This document shows, piece by piece, positions 29,628 to 37,516 of a stretch of DNA of 64,000 bases (within the stretch, counting starts at the first letter, position 1; every line of letters begins with the position of its first letter). Made by a program: the position numbers and the translations under genes. The DNA comes from Daejeonella sp. (GTDB taxonomy: Bacteria; Bacteroidota; Bacteroidia; Sphingobacteriales; Sphingobacteriaceae). The stretch lies in the NCBI RefSeq assembly GCF_030695525.1, contig NZ_JAUYSS010000027.1, positions 22,234 to 86,233 of the forward strand, written 5' to 3'. The notes under the pieces were generated by a model. That model was not told the DNA's origin and searched no databases. It saw only the letters and a list, made by a program, of their open reading frames with translations.

Positions 29628-31142
29628 CTATTGGGGAATAATTACAAATAAAACTGTTGTGTTAAAGGTGCCGGTTTTACCTGAGAGCCTGCTGTCATTC
29701 GCAGCTGTATAATACCTTAAGTCATATTCTACTACCTGTTGGGTATAATCAACCATTGGATTTGTCACGATAACCTGGTCAGCAGTAGAAAGCGCCCTCG
29801 AAAAAGTCGATATGCCTCCGGAGCTTGAGGTATACTTCGTAGTCTGAACATTGACTGCGGCAACAGGTATAGTATTACTTTCTGAACCGACTAAATTTAT
29901 TCCACTGGTTTTAATCAATACCTGATAAGGCTGATAACCAACAACCCTCATCCCTCTGGGTTTATTTACTGATACCCCATTCACATAACTCTCAAGTGTA
30001 TTAAAAACCAGGTTTATCTCATTTGCTGAGTTCTGAAGTTCGAGTGTAAAACTATTTGAAACAGAGTTTACCTGAAATGATACAGCTACTGTACTTGTAG
30101 AAACCAGAACATTATTGGAATTATATAATGAAAAAATTAAGGTCGCGGTATAGGTCCCATTTGGAACCATGAGATGACTCCCTCCCTGAATCAGCATATC
30201 GAACTTATGTTCTGTAAAAACATATGCACCAAAGGGTGCATTCGAGCCATCAATAAGCACTACATCGGTATTGTTTAAAACCACAGGTGTATTAGATACC
30301 CCGATTTGGGTGGCCGTAGGTGTACCTGTACTAACCCGATTAAAACGCAATGAAAAAAACTGAGGCGCTACCGACTGGCTTCCATTTGTAAAGTTACCGG
30401 CTGCCCTCACATGTAAACTCCACTCATCACAGGTCGCTCCATTTGGAGAATATTGTACACTCAGGGCATCGGTTACTGTTTTGCCTGCCATTTGCTCGGC
30501 ATAGGTAGTAAAGGTACCCTGAGTACTTGAATAGGTATTCAGAGTTGCTCCCTGACAAGTACTGCTATAATTTACAACAAATGAAACAGGAATATTATTG
30601 TTAGTTGCCATTACAGCCCCGTTTCTGTCTAGAATTGTTACCGTTAATGTTGTACTATATGTACCTGAACCAACATTCAGGTGATTGCCACCTGAAACTC
30701 TCATATCAAAGAGCTGCTGAAAATTTCTGTTTGCACCTGTGATATTTCCTGATGAATTAATCATAGACTTTGCAGTATTGGTACTTAAGCTCTGGTAGCC
30801 CGTACCGGTAGTCCCAGCAGGACCTCCGCTAGAGGATGCATACGACAGGGATACAAAGGACGCATCGATAATTGCAGTACCATTACTGAAATTACTATTT
30901 GCCTGAATAATCACCGTCCAGCCTGATTGACTGTTCGAATTCAAACTATACTGTAAGGTCAGGTAATTACTACTGGTTTTATTTGTTAAAATATCGGCAG
31001 ATGTATCAAAAGTAACGGGTGTACCCAGCCATCCATTAATAGATTGTGCTTTTCCATCAATGGTTAAGAAGAGAAAACTTGCAACTAGTAATATCAGCTG
31101 CAGTTTGCTAATCCTAATGTTAACTCCTTTTATATTTTTCAT
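29628..31142 (-). CDS. Adhesin-like subunit: two repeated domains plus C-terminal pilin-like domain
   Basis: 504 residues with a signal peptide (LQLILLVASFLFLTIDGKAQ). Two domains of about 165 residues repeat each other: FDMRVSGGNHLNVGSGTYSTT (residues about 145-165) matches FDMLIQGGSHLMVPNGTYTAT (about 315-335). The C-terminal domain (about 365-504) resembles the DUF4402 proteins: NLVFNTLESYVNGVSV corresponds to DVNFDTEAKYTNGITA, and the last strand FNTTVLFVIIPQ corresponds to IPVTYTVTQP. This is the plan of a tip adhesin, receptor domains followed by a pilin domain. The gene lies 12 bases after the chaperone and 42 before the usher-like gene. Ligand unknown; may also be an additional structural subunit. 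Confidence 0.65.
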   Translation of the reverse strand: MKNIKGVNIRISKLQLILLVASFLFLTIDGKAQSINGWLGTPVTFDTSADILTNKTSSNYLTLQYSLNSNSQSGWTVIIQANSNFSNGTAIIDASFVSLSYASSSGGPAGTTGTGYQSLSTNTAKSMINSSGNITGANRNFQQLFDMRVSGGNHLNVGSGTYSTTLTVTILDRNGAVMATNNNIPVSFVVNYSSTCQGATLNTYSSTQGTFTTYAEQMAGKTVTDALSVQYSPNGATCDEWSLHVRAAGNFTNGSQSVAPQFFSLRFNRVSTGTPTATQIGVSNTPVVLNNTDVVLIDGSNAPFGAYVFTEHKFDMLIQGGSHLMVPNGTYTATLIFSLYNSNNVLVSTSTVAVSFQVNSVSNSFTLELQNSANEINLVFNTLESYVNGVSVNKPRGMRVVGYQPYQVLIKTSGINLVGSESNTIPVAAVNVQTTKYTSSSGGISTFSRALSTADQVIVTNPMVDYTQQVVEYDLRYYTAANDSRLSGKTGTFNTTVLFVIIPQ

Positions 31143-31154
31143 CTAATAATTTAA

Positions 31155-31973
31155 TTATCTCTGGAACTCAAGTTCCACAAGTTTCAACTCATCCCTATCC
31201 CCATAATTGATTATAGCAGTTGCGGTATATTTACCTTTAGCCAGATTTAAAGGAAGGACTTGCCTAACCAGTCGTTGATCACCGGGTAAAGAGAATATTT
31301 CCTGATCATCGAGTTTCTTCTTTTCCCCGGATTGGGTATTCAGTATCTCCCATTTGACTTTCCCTTCAAGCCATTGTTTACCTGTATTATGGAGCTTTAA
31401 TTCAAGATATCCACTCGATGTATTATCATCTTTATCAGGTAGCACGTCTGTAAAATCCAAAACCTCAATATCCCTTACATCAGCCTGGGAAAATGAATGG
31501 TAGATTTTTATTCCCATTCTGACACTTACTTTAATTGAAGTTCCATCAGCTGCCCTTCCATCCCCGGGATTAAGTTGTGTTAGAAACATCATGGCAGTAT
31601 GCACCGGAATTTCTGTATTTGCATCTGCAGGAACACTGAATACTACATCCAATTCTCGCTTTTCTCCTGGTCTGAGAGTAAAATATGATCCGGGCATAAC
31701 CCTGATCCATTCGGCAGCAGAGGTCTTAAGCGTTCCAGCATCATAGGTCTGGTTATTACCCAAAGAGTCGTAATCCCAGTCATTAAGAGATACCCCGATC
31801 TCAAGATCCTTATTATTGGGGTTGCTTACCACTATTTTCTGAGTACCTGCGCCACCCGGGGCAAGTTTAAAATATAATTTGCCCGGGCTAACAGTCATGC
31901 CTGCTTGTGCCATAAGATTCTGGCTAAAACCAAGCATGGCTACACAAAGGATATAGAAAATATTTCTTTTCAT
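31155..31973 (-). CDS. PapD-like periplasmic pilus chaperone
   Basis: 272 residues with a signal peptide (IFYILCVAMLGFSQNLMAQ). Two Ig-like domains follow: about 25-150, beginning GMTVSPGKLYFKLAPGGAGTQ and IVVSNPNNKDLEIGVSL, which line up by eye with the G1 and following strands of PapD-type chaperones, and about 155-272 (GYLELKLHNTGKQWLEGKVKWEI). The Lys in SPGK could take the place of the anchoring Arg8 of PapD, an inference. Such chaperones hold pilin subunits in the periplasm by donor-strand complementation and pass them to the usher. It is followed 12 bases later by the adhesin-like gene. A minority view is a general Ig-fold secretion chaperone. Confidence 0.72.
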   Translation of the reverse strand: MKRNIFYILCVAMLGFSQNLMAQAGMTVSPGKLYFKLAPGGAGTQKIVVSNPNNKDLEIGVSLNDWDYDSLGNNQTYDAGTLKTSAAEWIRVMPGSYFTLRPGEKRELDVVFSVPADANTEIPVHTAMMFLTQLNPGDGRAADGTSIKVSVRMGIKIYHSFSQADVRDIEVLDFTDVLPDKDDNTSSGYLELKLHNTGKQWLEGKVKWEILNTQSGEKKKLDDQEIFSLPGDQRLVRQVLPLNLAKGKYTATAIINYGDRDELKLVELEFQR

Positions 31974-31984
31974 AAGTATGGTAT

Positions 31985-32010
31985 AAAAAAGGCCTTTTTA
32001 ATAAAGGCCT
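31985..32010 (-). terminator. Intrinsic terminator between pilin and chaperone genes
   Basis: On the minus strand an AGGCCTTT/AAAGGCCT hairpin with a 5-base loop is followed at once by six T residues (plus-strand A run 31985-31990). It lies 30 bases after the last pilin gene and 12 before the chaperone ATG. A terminator here would leave pilin message in excess over chaperone/usher message through partial read-through. Confidence 0.75.
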
Positions 32011-32039
32011 CAATATAACGATAAAACCGCTCTTATATC

Positions 32040-32576
32040 TTACGGTTGTGTTACTGTATAGGTTACAGGAATCACATTTAATCCTGTTGTCTTACCTGCA
32101 TATGCACCACCAGCACCAATCAGATAAGAAATATTGAATTTGTTGGTAGCATTTGATCCACTCCATGAACTGTTAGATGCTGTGATCACTGTTGCAGGAC
32201 TTGAGCCTGAAGCGGGTAATGTTACTGATGAACCATAGGTGATGCCGGCAGTGTTACCATTGTTTGTAGATCCAATTGCAGACGTAATTTTTATTGATCC
32301 GGGTGCTAAAGCCGCTGAACCCGTTACTGTACCTGCTACCGCTTTAACCACATAGCCTTTTGAACTGGTCACACTTACATGGTCGGTTGCTAAGGCTGTG
32401 ATACCATTGGTATATTTTGCCTCAGTATCGAAATTTACATCCAATGATGCAGGTTGAGTAACACTGAATGATAAAACATCAGATAAGGTGATGTTCAAAT
32501 TTGCAGTCTGTGCGAATGATTTAGTGCTTAATAATGATACTGCTAAAATTGCGATGGTTATAATTACTTTTTTCAT
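32040..32576 (-). CDS. DUF4402 pilin-like protein (copy A)
   Basis: 178 residues. The open frame runs further upstream, but the ATG at 32576 gives a standard signal peptide (VIITIAILAVSLLSTKSFAQ) and the same length as its paralogue at 34483. The mature protein starts TANLNITLSDVLSFSVTQP, alternating hydrophobics suited to a donor strand, then VNFDTEAKYTNGITA, and ends NVIPVTYTVTQP. By hand alignment it is about 86% identical to copy B. The Gly/Ser/Thr-rich beta sandwich, high copy number and neighbouring chaperone and usher-like genes suggest the main pilus subunit. It is followed by a terminator. DUF4402 has no proven function that I know. Confidence 0.78.
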   Translation of the reverse strand: MKKVIITIAILAVSLLSTKSFAQTANLNITLSDVLSFSVTQPASLDVNFDTEAKYTNGITALATDHVSVTSSKGYVVKAVAGTVTGSAALAPGSIKITSAIGSTNNGNTAGITYGSSVTLPASGSSPATVITASNSSWSGSNATNKFNISYLIGAGGAYAGKTTGLNVIPVTYTVTQP

Positions 32577-32783
32577 GATCTTATTTTTCTGTTTTTTATT
32601 TTGTTGATGTTGAATAGGTATAGACAAATTATAGACCAATGTGCCAAACAGTACAATAAAGGCCTTTTCAGGTAAATTGGGGGATATATTAAGGGATATA
32701 TTTTCCCAAATGGGGAATTGGATACTCAGAATAGTAGTGAGTAATAAGTATTGAGTAGAGAGTATTGAGTAGAGAGTATTGAG
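32577..32783 (-). promoter_or_regulatory. Leader shared with the paralogous pilin gene (copy A)
   Basis: The sequence upstream of this pilin gene matches that upstream of the pilin at 34483 for about 190 bases, including the block around TATAGACAAATTA (32618-32636 region) and TTTTCCC/ATGGGGAA. Such conservation of non-coding DNA in a gene duplicate points to shared promoter and leader signals. A core with TTGGTCTATAATTTG on the minus strand is promoter-like, but the spacing does not match the Bacteroidota consensus exactly. Confidence 0.5.
32747..32783. repeat. 14-bp tandem repeat
   Basis: The unit AGTATTGAGTAGAG occurs twice and then for 9 bases (2.6 copies). A related, less regular stretch lies at 35176-35207 in the leader of the other pilin copy. 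Confidence 0.8.
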
Positions 32784-32919
32784 ATTAAATCCTATTTCAT
32801 TTGAAAATTTAAGCCATGATGGAATTATGGATATAAAATTTCCCGGACCAGGTATCATATAAGAGCAGGAAGCTCTAATCTGAGTTCGGCTTATGAGCTA
32901 AAAAAATACTTTATAATTG

Positions 32920-33121
32920 GTCAGATAAGGCTCATGACCCACAATAATGTGATTTTGGAAAGCAATACCTGTGTATTATAGTACAGTTCATCCCTTTCCT
33001 CCGGGGTTTTCCGGCACGAAATCGCATTCTACATCAAATTACCAATAGCCGGAAGCTACCTCCTCCGGCAAGGTTTATTTTACGCGGAGCTGTTTTTCAT
33101 TGGGAAGGGCAGACCGGCAAA
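32920..33121 (+). repeat. Dispersed ~200-bp repeat, copy A
   Basis: The segment from GATAAGGCTC through CCTCCGGCAAGGTTTATTT and GAGCTGTTTTTCATTGG matches 63671-63873 in the same orientation and 56071-56256 in reverse. It lies between two pilin genes in the 580-bp gap 32577-33156. It has no open frame shared by the copies. It looks like a non-autonomous mobile or REP-like element. Confidence 0.75.
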
Positions 33122-33156
33122 AGAACCATTTTGCCATGTGAATCGAACACAGGATA

Positions 33157-33696
33157 CTACTTTAGTATAATAGTATAAATAACAGGAATTAAGACTGTTC
33201 CAGGCACTCTCCCTGCAAAAGCACCATCTGTGCCAATTAAATAGGAGATGTTGAAAGTATTCGCTGAATCCTTACCATTCCACGATGCATGATCTGCTTC
33301 AATAATGGTTATTTGCTTATTTATCTGAAAATTTGGAGGTAGTGCCGAATTAATATGCAGTCCATTCAGATTACCCCTGTTCCCGGTACCCAGTTGAGGA
33401 GTAATTTTTATTGAATTTTTATCCAGTTTCGAATCACCTGTTATGTCTCCGATAGCAACTTTTACAATATAGGCTCCCGAACTTACAATATTAATGTGAT
33501 CCCTGATTATGGCATTGATTCCCTCATCATACTTTGCATAGCCGCTTCTACTTAGCTCAATTGCAGGAGGATCGCTTATTCTGACAGATATGACTGTTGG
33601 AGATAAGGTAATATTCAGGCTGGTACCCTGAGAATAAGCTGTTTTGCTATAATGGATAAAGAATGAAAATACCGAAATAATTAATATTTTCTTCAT
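33157..33696 (-). CDS. DUF4402 pilin-like protein (divergent)
   Basis: 179 residues with a signal peptide (ILIISVFSFFIHYSKTAYSQ). It keeps the family pattern: TSLNITLSPTVISVRISDP at the mature N terminus, YAKYDEGINAIIRDHINIVSSGAYIVK, NTFNISYLIGTDGAFAG and the final VLIPVIYTIILK. It is much more divergent than copies A and B and has charged surface stretches, so it could be a minor subunit such as an adaptor or a variant under selection. It is the third of four DUF4402 genes in tandem; the gap to the next gene (33697-33873 side) contains a 12-bp inverted repeat. Confidence 0.75.
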   Translation of the reverse strand: MKKILIISVFSFFIHYSKTAYSQGTSLNITLSPTVISVRISDPPAIELSRSGYAKYDEGINAIIRDHINIVSSGAYIVKVAIGDITGDSKLDKNSIKITPQLGTGNRGNLNGLHINSALPPNFQINKQITIIEADHASWNGKDSANTFNISYLIGTDGAFAGRVPGTVLIPVIYTIILK

Positions 33697-33762
33697 ATTC
33701 AGGCTATCCAGGCAAGCTCAGATTCAATAAATAATGTCAATACTACCTTAATTTTCATAAAC

Positions 33763-33790
33763 ATTAATATAAATCCTGATTTATATTAAT
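33763..33790. other. AT-rich 12-bp perfect inverted repeat
   Basis: ATTAATATAAAT and ATTTATATTAAT arms are separated by CCTG, between two pilin genes. It may be a processing or stabilising stem-loop or a protein site; there is no T tail. Confidence 0.45.
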
Positions 33791-33873
33791 TTATGTTTGT
33801 TATGACAATTCCAGTTGAATGTATTGAACCAATTCCCGATTTAAAATTATCCCACATAATTACCCGTAAATCC

Positions 33874-34395
33874 TCAGGGCTGTAGAACCGTAAAAATCAC
33901 AGGGATTGTAGGGGGAACCCCACCCTTTGCGGGTGAATAGGTGGATTCAAGAGAATAATCAATGTCAAATTTATTTTCAGGATTGATGCCATTCCAGGAA
34001 GTATTAGAAGAAGAAATAACTGTGACGGCACTTCCATTTAATGCTTCCAGTTGAACTCCCCTTCCAAAAACAAGTCCGGATGTATTTCCCTTATTTGTTT
34101 TGCTGATATGTGAAGTTAAACTAACCTGTGATTCCCTATCATTTGAAGCACCCGATACGGCCCTTACTTCATAGCCCCGTGAACTGATCACGGTAATATG
34201 ATCAGGCACTTTGGCGACAATACGGTTTTTCATTTTGCCTGTATTGATGTATTCCAAATCAAAGTCTTGTGGCTGACTTATCGTAAATGACAACGCATCC
34301 AACAATTTTATGCTTAAGCCCGGAGACTGTGCATACACCATAGAATGGGTCAGTACCATAAAATAAAATAGAAATAGAATAAATACTTTTTTCAT
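33874..34395 (-). CDS. DUF4402 pilin-like protein (divergent)
   Basis: 173 residues from the ATG at 34395; the frame extends to 34455, but this start gives the signal peptide KKVFILFLFYFMVLTHSMVYAQ. Mature features match the family: GLSIKLLDALSFTISQPQDFDLEYINTG, HITVISSRGYEVRAVSG, WNGINPENKFDIDYSLE and the end PPTIPVIFTVLQP. It is divergent from the near-identical pair A/B. A strong 15-bp hairpin lies upstream, between it and copy B. Probably a minor subunit of the same fibre. Confidence 0.75.
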   Translation of the reverse strand: MKKVFILFLFYFMVLTHSMVYAQSPGLSIKLLDALSFTISQPQDFDLEYINTGKMKNRIVAKVPDHITVISSRGYEVRAVSGASNDRESQVSLTSHISKTNKGNTSGLVFGRGVQLEALNGSAVTVISSSNTSWNGINPENKFDIDYSLESTYSPAKGGVPPTIPVIFTVLQP

Positions 34396-34426
34396 AATGA
34401 ATTGAATCTCATGTGAGAGAATAAGC

Positions 34427-34460
34427 ATTGAATGAGTGGTTAGTAAACCACTCATTCAAT
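34427..34460. other. 15-bp perfect inverted repeat between pilin genes
   Basis: ATTGAATGAGTGGTT and AACCACTCATTCAAT are separated by AGTA. It lies 22 bases after the stop of pilin copy B in the direction of transcription. There is no T run, so an mRNA-stabilising or processing stem-loop is more likely than a terminator. Confidence 0.6.
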
Positions 34461-34482
34461 TCGCTATGTGAATTAAATGAAT

Positions 34483-35019
34483 CTACTGTTGTGTTACTGT
34501 ATAAACTACCGGCACCACATTCAATCCTGTTGCTTTACCTGCGTATGCACCACCTGCACCAATCAGGTAAGAAATATTGAATTTATTCGTAGAGTTTGAT
34601 CCGTTCCATGAAGTATTGGCTGCTGTAATAACCGTCGCTGCTGATCCACCTGTTACCGGTAAAGTTACTGAAGAACCGTATGTGATACCGGCTGTATTAC
34701 CACTGTTAGTAGCTCCAACTGCTGAACTTATTTTTACTGATCCGGGTGCGATCGCTGCCGAACCTGTTACTGCCCCTGCGATTGCTTTAACTACATAACC
34801 TCTTGAGCTGGTTACACTCACATGGTCAGTTGCCAGGGCAGTGATACCATTCGTATATTTTGCTTCCGTATCGAAGTTCACATCCAATGATGCCGGTTGA
34901 GTTACACTGAAAGATAAGACATCAGATATGGTGATGTTTAAATTTGCAGTCTGTGCAAATGATTTGGTACCTAATAATGAAACTGCTGCTATTGCGAAGG
35001 TGATGATTACTTTTTTCAT
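34483..35019 (-). CDS. DUF4402 pilin-like protein (copy B)
   Basis: 178 residues with a signal peptide (VIITFAIAAVSLLGTKSFAQ). It is nearly identical to copy A along the whole length (TANLNITISDVLSFSVTQP, VNFDTEAKYTNGITALATDHV, NKFNISYLIGAGGAYAG, VPVVYTVTQQ). About 25 differences are mostly conservative and cluster at residues about 115-140 (LPVTGGSAATVITAANTSW), possibly a surface loop. The duplicated upstream region implies recent duplication of gene plus promoter. It is the first pilin gene after the sigma-factor gene. Probable major subunit. Confidence 0.78.
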   Translation of the reverse strand: MKKVIITFAIAAVSLLGTKSFAQTANLNITISDVLSFSVTQPASLDVNFDTEAKYTNGITALATDHVSVTSSRGYVVKAIAGAVTGSAAIAPGSVKISSAVGATNSGNTAGITYGSSVTLPVTGGSAATVITAANTSWNGSNSTNKFNISYLIGAGGAYAGKATGLNVVPVVYTVTQQ

Positions 35020-35212
35020 GTTCTTGTTTTTTGTCTGTTTTTAATTTGTTGATGTTGATTAGCTATAGACAAATTACAGACCAAGTGCCAGAGAGGCTGA
35101 AAAGAGGTTTTTTTGAGAATCACGAGGAAATTATATGGGATAATTTTTCCCGAATGGGGAATGGGATACTCAAAGGAGTATTGAGTACAGAGTATTGAGT
35201 ATTGAGATTAAA
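35020..35212 (-). promoter_or_regulatory. Leader shared with the paralogous pilin gene (copy B)
   Basis: This block aligns with 32577-32783. Shared parts include GTTGATGTTGATTAGCTATA, ACAAATTACAGACCAA and the GTATTGAGTA-type repeats at its far end. It lies in the 333-bp gap between the sigma-factor stop and the pilin start. The pilin promoter is probably here; the sigma factor next door is a candidate user, which is only a guess. Confidence 0.5.
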
Positions 35213-35293
35213 GGCTGCTTAATTTGGCATTTATTGGCAATAATAAAAAAACTGAATAATGATTACTCAATTATTTTAGGGAATGCGAAACCC

Positions 35294-35342
35294 CGTAATT
35301 CGTAATTCGTAATTGATAATTCGTAATTGGTAATTCGTAATT
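35294..35342. repeat. Heptamer CGTAATT repeat tract
   Basis: Six or so imperfect units of CGTAATT or close variants follow one another just after the end of the sigma-factor gene. Tracts of this sort are frequent in Sphingobacteriaceae spacers. Confidence 0.75.
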
Positions 35343-35352
35343 AAACCCAACC

Positions 35353-35964
35353 TTAGCCCAGATATTCCCTGTTAAACGTCCTGCGGAGCTCGGTTATTGA
35401 TGACTGAAGTCTGGATCGTAAAATTCCAACTGTAATATTTAGTTCCTCGGCAGCCTGAACATGCGTATATCCTTTAAAGTAGATCAAATCCAGTGCTAAT
35501 CGCTGATCTTCATTGAGAATGTTCGTCATATCCTTTACTCCAATCAATTCAGGATTATACGAAACCTGAAATTTCTGATCGATCTGCTGAGTTGATTCAG
35601 ATAGATTTTCACTGACCGTATAATTCCTGTAATTAACGCTTCTAAGATAGTCTATTGAAATATTCCGTGCTAATCTGGCCATCCAGGTATACAACCTTCC
35701 CTTTCCGGGGTCATACTGTTTAAATGATTTCCAAATCTTTATGAATGTTTCCTGGAGCAAGTCCTGAGCCACCTCTTCTATCACCACTATTGTAGAAATT
35801 ACCCTGTATAGTGAATCTGAATACATCCGGTAGAGCGCTGACATCGCACTTCCTTCCATATTTTTTAAACCTTCAATCAGTTTATCTTCAGATATGCGGA
35901 GCTTTTTACTCCTTCCGATTCTACTTTTCTTCGAATCTTCCACATGAATATCCATTGTTATCAT
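35353..35964 (-). CDS. ECF-type RNA polymerase sigma factor
   Basis: 203 residues (an in-frame ATG at 35955 is an alternative start). Region 2 is clear (LYRMYSDSLYRVIS, VAQDLLQETFIKIWKSF, RLYTWMARLARNISIDYLRS), and region 4 has LNEDQRLALDLIYFKGYTHVQ with the helix-turn-helix AAEELNITVGILRSRL. No FecR-type anti-sigma gene is adjacent, unlike the usual Sus-linked ECF pairs of Bacteroidota. It is the promoter-distal neighbour upstream of the pilin genes on the same strand, so it may control them; the sequence does not prove this. Targets unknown. Confidence 0.88.
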   Translation of the reverse strand: MITMDIHVEDSKKSRIGRSKKLRISEDKLIEGLKNMEGSAMSALYRMYSDSLYRVISTIVVIEEVAQDLLQETFIKIWKSFKQYDPGKGRLYTWMARLARNISIDYLRSVNYRNYTVSENLSESTQQIDQKFQVSYNPELIGVKDMTNILNEDQRLALDLIYFKGYTHVQAAEELNITVGILRSRLQSSITELRRTFNREYLG

Positions 35965-36171
35965 AATATCATTACGATTATTATTTAAAATTGGATGTCC
36001 AACATGAATTTTAGATGAATTTTAAAAAAAATAAAGTGATCACGCGTTTAGTCCAACAGGATGTCGATTCAATAGGCTTGAATATCCCGTGAAGTGGCAA
36101 CAGCTTAGCAGGGAAAAATTTATACAATCTCCCGAAATTACGGATCCGGGGCTGCTGAACACATACCTATT

Positions 36172-36708
36172 TTACTGTTGCTTTTTATAAAATGATAGGA
36201 AACCCTGCAGAAATCTATCCATCTTTTTACCATAATCTTCATCAGTCATAACTCCACTTGCAAACAAATTCTGAACCTTTGGTGTGATGAGATATTGTGG
36301 GTAAGCAATTCCCTGTAAGGTAATAGCATATTGCTGCAGATTTTTTGCCGCACTTATTCCGCCCAGCATACCTGTTGAAACACTGATTACACCAAACACT
36401 TTTCCGGCATATTCCTTAAAAAAGTAATCCATACTGTTCTTGAGACTACCGGGATAACTGGCATTGTGCTCAGGAGAAACAATCAGAAAAACATCAGTTT
36501 CATCCAAGCGGGCTTTTAAATTCTTCAAGGTATCCCCGGGTGAAGGATGGGAATCAAATGTATAATCCAATAAAGGCAGATTTGTTTCCTTAACATCCCA
36601 TAACCAATTATCAGTCGACAATTTGTCTAATCTATTCTTAACCTCCAGCGCAACCTGATGAGATTGTCTGCCGGGCCTGGCACTACCTGAAATAATTGCA
36701 ATTTTCAT
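36172..36708 (-). CDS. NAD(P)H-dependent FMN reductase (flavodoxin-like)
   Basis: 178 residues; the ATG at 36708 is preferred to the TTG at 36717. It has the family FMN-phosphate loop IISGSARPGRQSHQ at the N terminus and the second motif SPEHNASYPGSLKNSMDYF around residue 78-96. A cytosolic reductase of FMN or quinones using NAD(P)H is expected. It is a single gene, with a 207-bp gap (35965-36171) downstream that holds nothing recognisable. Neighbours do not suggest a special role. Confidence 0.85.
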   Translation of the reverse strand: MKIAIISGSARPGRQSHQVALEVKNRLDKLSTDNWLWDVKETNLPLLDYTFDSHPSPGDTLKNLKARLDETDVFLIVSPEHNASYPGSLKNSMDYFFKEYAGKVFGVISVSTGMLGGISAAKNLQQYAITLQGIAYPQYLITPKVQNLFASGVMTDEDYGKKMDRFLQGFLSFYKKQQ

Positions 36709-36862
36709 AATGTTCAATTATCATATATTAACGTAAGTAATAGAAAAAAAATATAAATCAATACTGAATCACGCAGCGGATTTTATAATGGGAAAGATAA
36801 TAGCAGAAATAAATCTGTGATGATAAATTGAGAATTATCATGGATTTACAAAATTCATATGC

Positions 36863-36894
36863 AAAAAAAGGGTGCCCAAAATAATTGAGCACCC
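36863..36894 (-). terminator. Intrinsic terminator after the OmpA-like gene
   Basis: On the minus strand GGGTGC and GCACCC pair around a 13-base loop and seven T residues follow. It lies 26 bases after the OmpA-like stop, on its strand. Confidence 0.8.
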
Positions 36895-36919
36895 TCATTT
36901 GAATTAAAAAAATTAAGAA

Positions 36920-37516
36920 CTACCTCTTTCTTATTTCAACTCTGCGATTTAACTGCCGCCCAGATTCAGTATCATTCGAAGCTAGTGGCGTAGACTCTCC
37001 AAAGCCTCTGGTAATCAAATTATTAGCATTAATACCGGCAGTAACCAGATAGCTTTTTACAGCAGTGGCCCTATCAATAGAAAGAGTCATATTCCTTTGC
37101 TCACTACCTTCAGCCGAAGAGTGTCCGTTAAGATTAAAGCTCATGGAAGGAAATTTCTTCATCTCTCTGGCTATTTCGTCAAGTACAGAATAGGATGAAG
37201 TTTTCAGAACCGAAGAGTTGAATTCAAACAATATATTTTTATAGTTGAATGTTGGCTCAGAAACAATAGTCTCGGGGCAACCACCATTTACGGCAGAACC
37301 TGGCTTATTTGGACAATTATCTTTGGAATCAGGAATACCGTCACCATCTGTGTCTGCCTCAACAACAGCAGCTTTTGGTGCTTCCTGAACAGTTGCCGGT
37401 ACAGGGGCAGCCGGCGCCTGACTGATAATCTTTTTAGGTTTACAGGAAGAAAATAATACCATTGCAGTAAAAATTGCAATGGCAAAAATCGAAAATGTGC
37501 TTTTAAAATTTCTCAT
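36920..37516 (-). CDS. OmpA-family lipoprotein with a TSP3 repeat
   Basis: 198 residues. The leader ends in a lipobox (VLFSSC, Cys25). An Ala/Pro-rich spacer follows, then one calcium-binding TSP type-3 repeat (DTDGDGIPDSKDNCPNKPG, about residues 55-75) and an OmpA C-terminal peptidoglycan-binding domain (about 90-198, LNGHSSAEGSEQRNMTLSIDRA, GFGESTPLASNDTESGRQLN, RRVEIRKR). It probably sits in the outer membrane facing the periplasm and ties it to peptidoglycan. A terminator follows. It is not in an obvious operon. Confidence 0.9.
   Translation of the reverse strand: MRNFKSTFSIFAIAIFTAMVLFSSCKPKKIISQAPAAPVPATVQEAPKAAVVEADTDGDGIPDSKDNCPNKPGSAVNGGCPETIVSEPTFNYKNILFEFNSSVLKTSSYSVLDEIAREMKKFPSMSFNLNGHSSAEGSEQRNMTLSIDRATAVKSYLVTAGINANNLITRGFGESTPLASNDTESGRQLNRRVEIRKR

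Noticed and set aside
32577..32858. N-terminal extension of pilin copy A (start at 32858)
   Set aside because: It would put about 94 residues before a perfect signal peptide and reads through the conserved leader and tandem repeat; the paralogue has no such extension.
33763..33790. AT-rich inverted repeat as an intrinsic terminator
   Set aside because: There is no GC in the stem and no T run after it on the transcribed strand.
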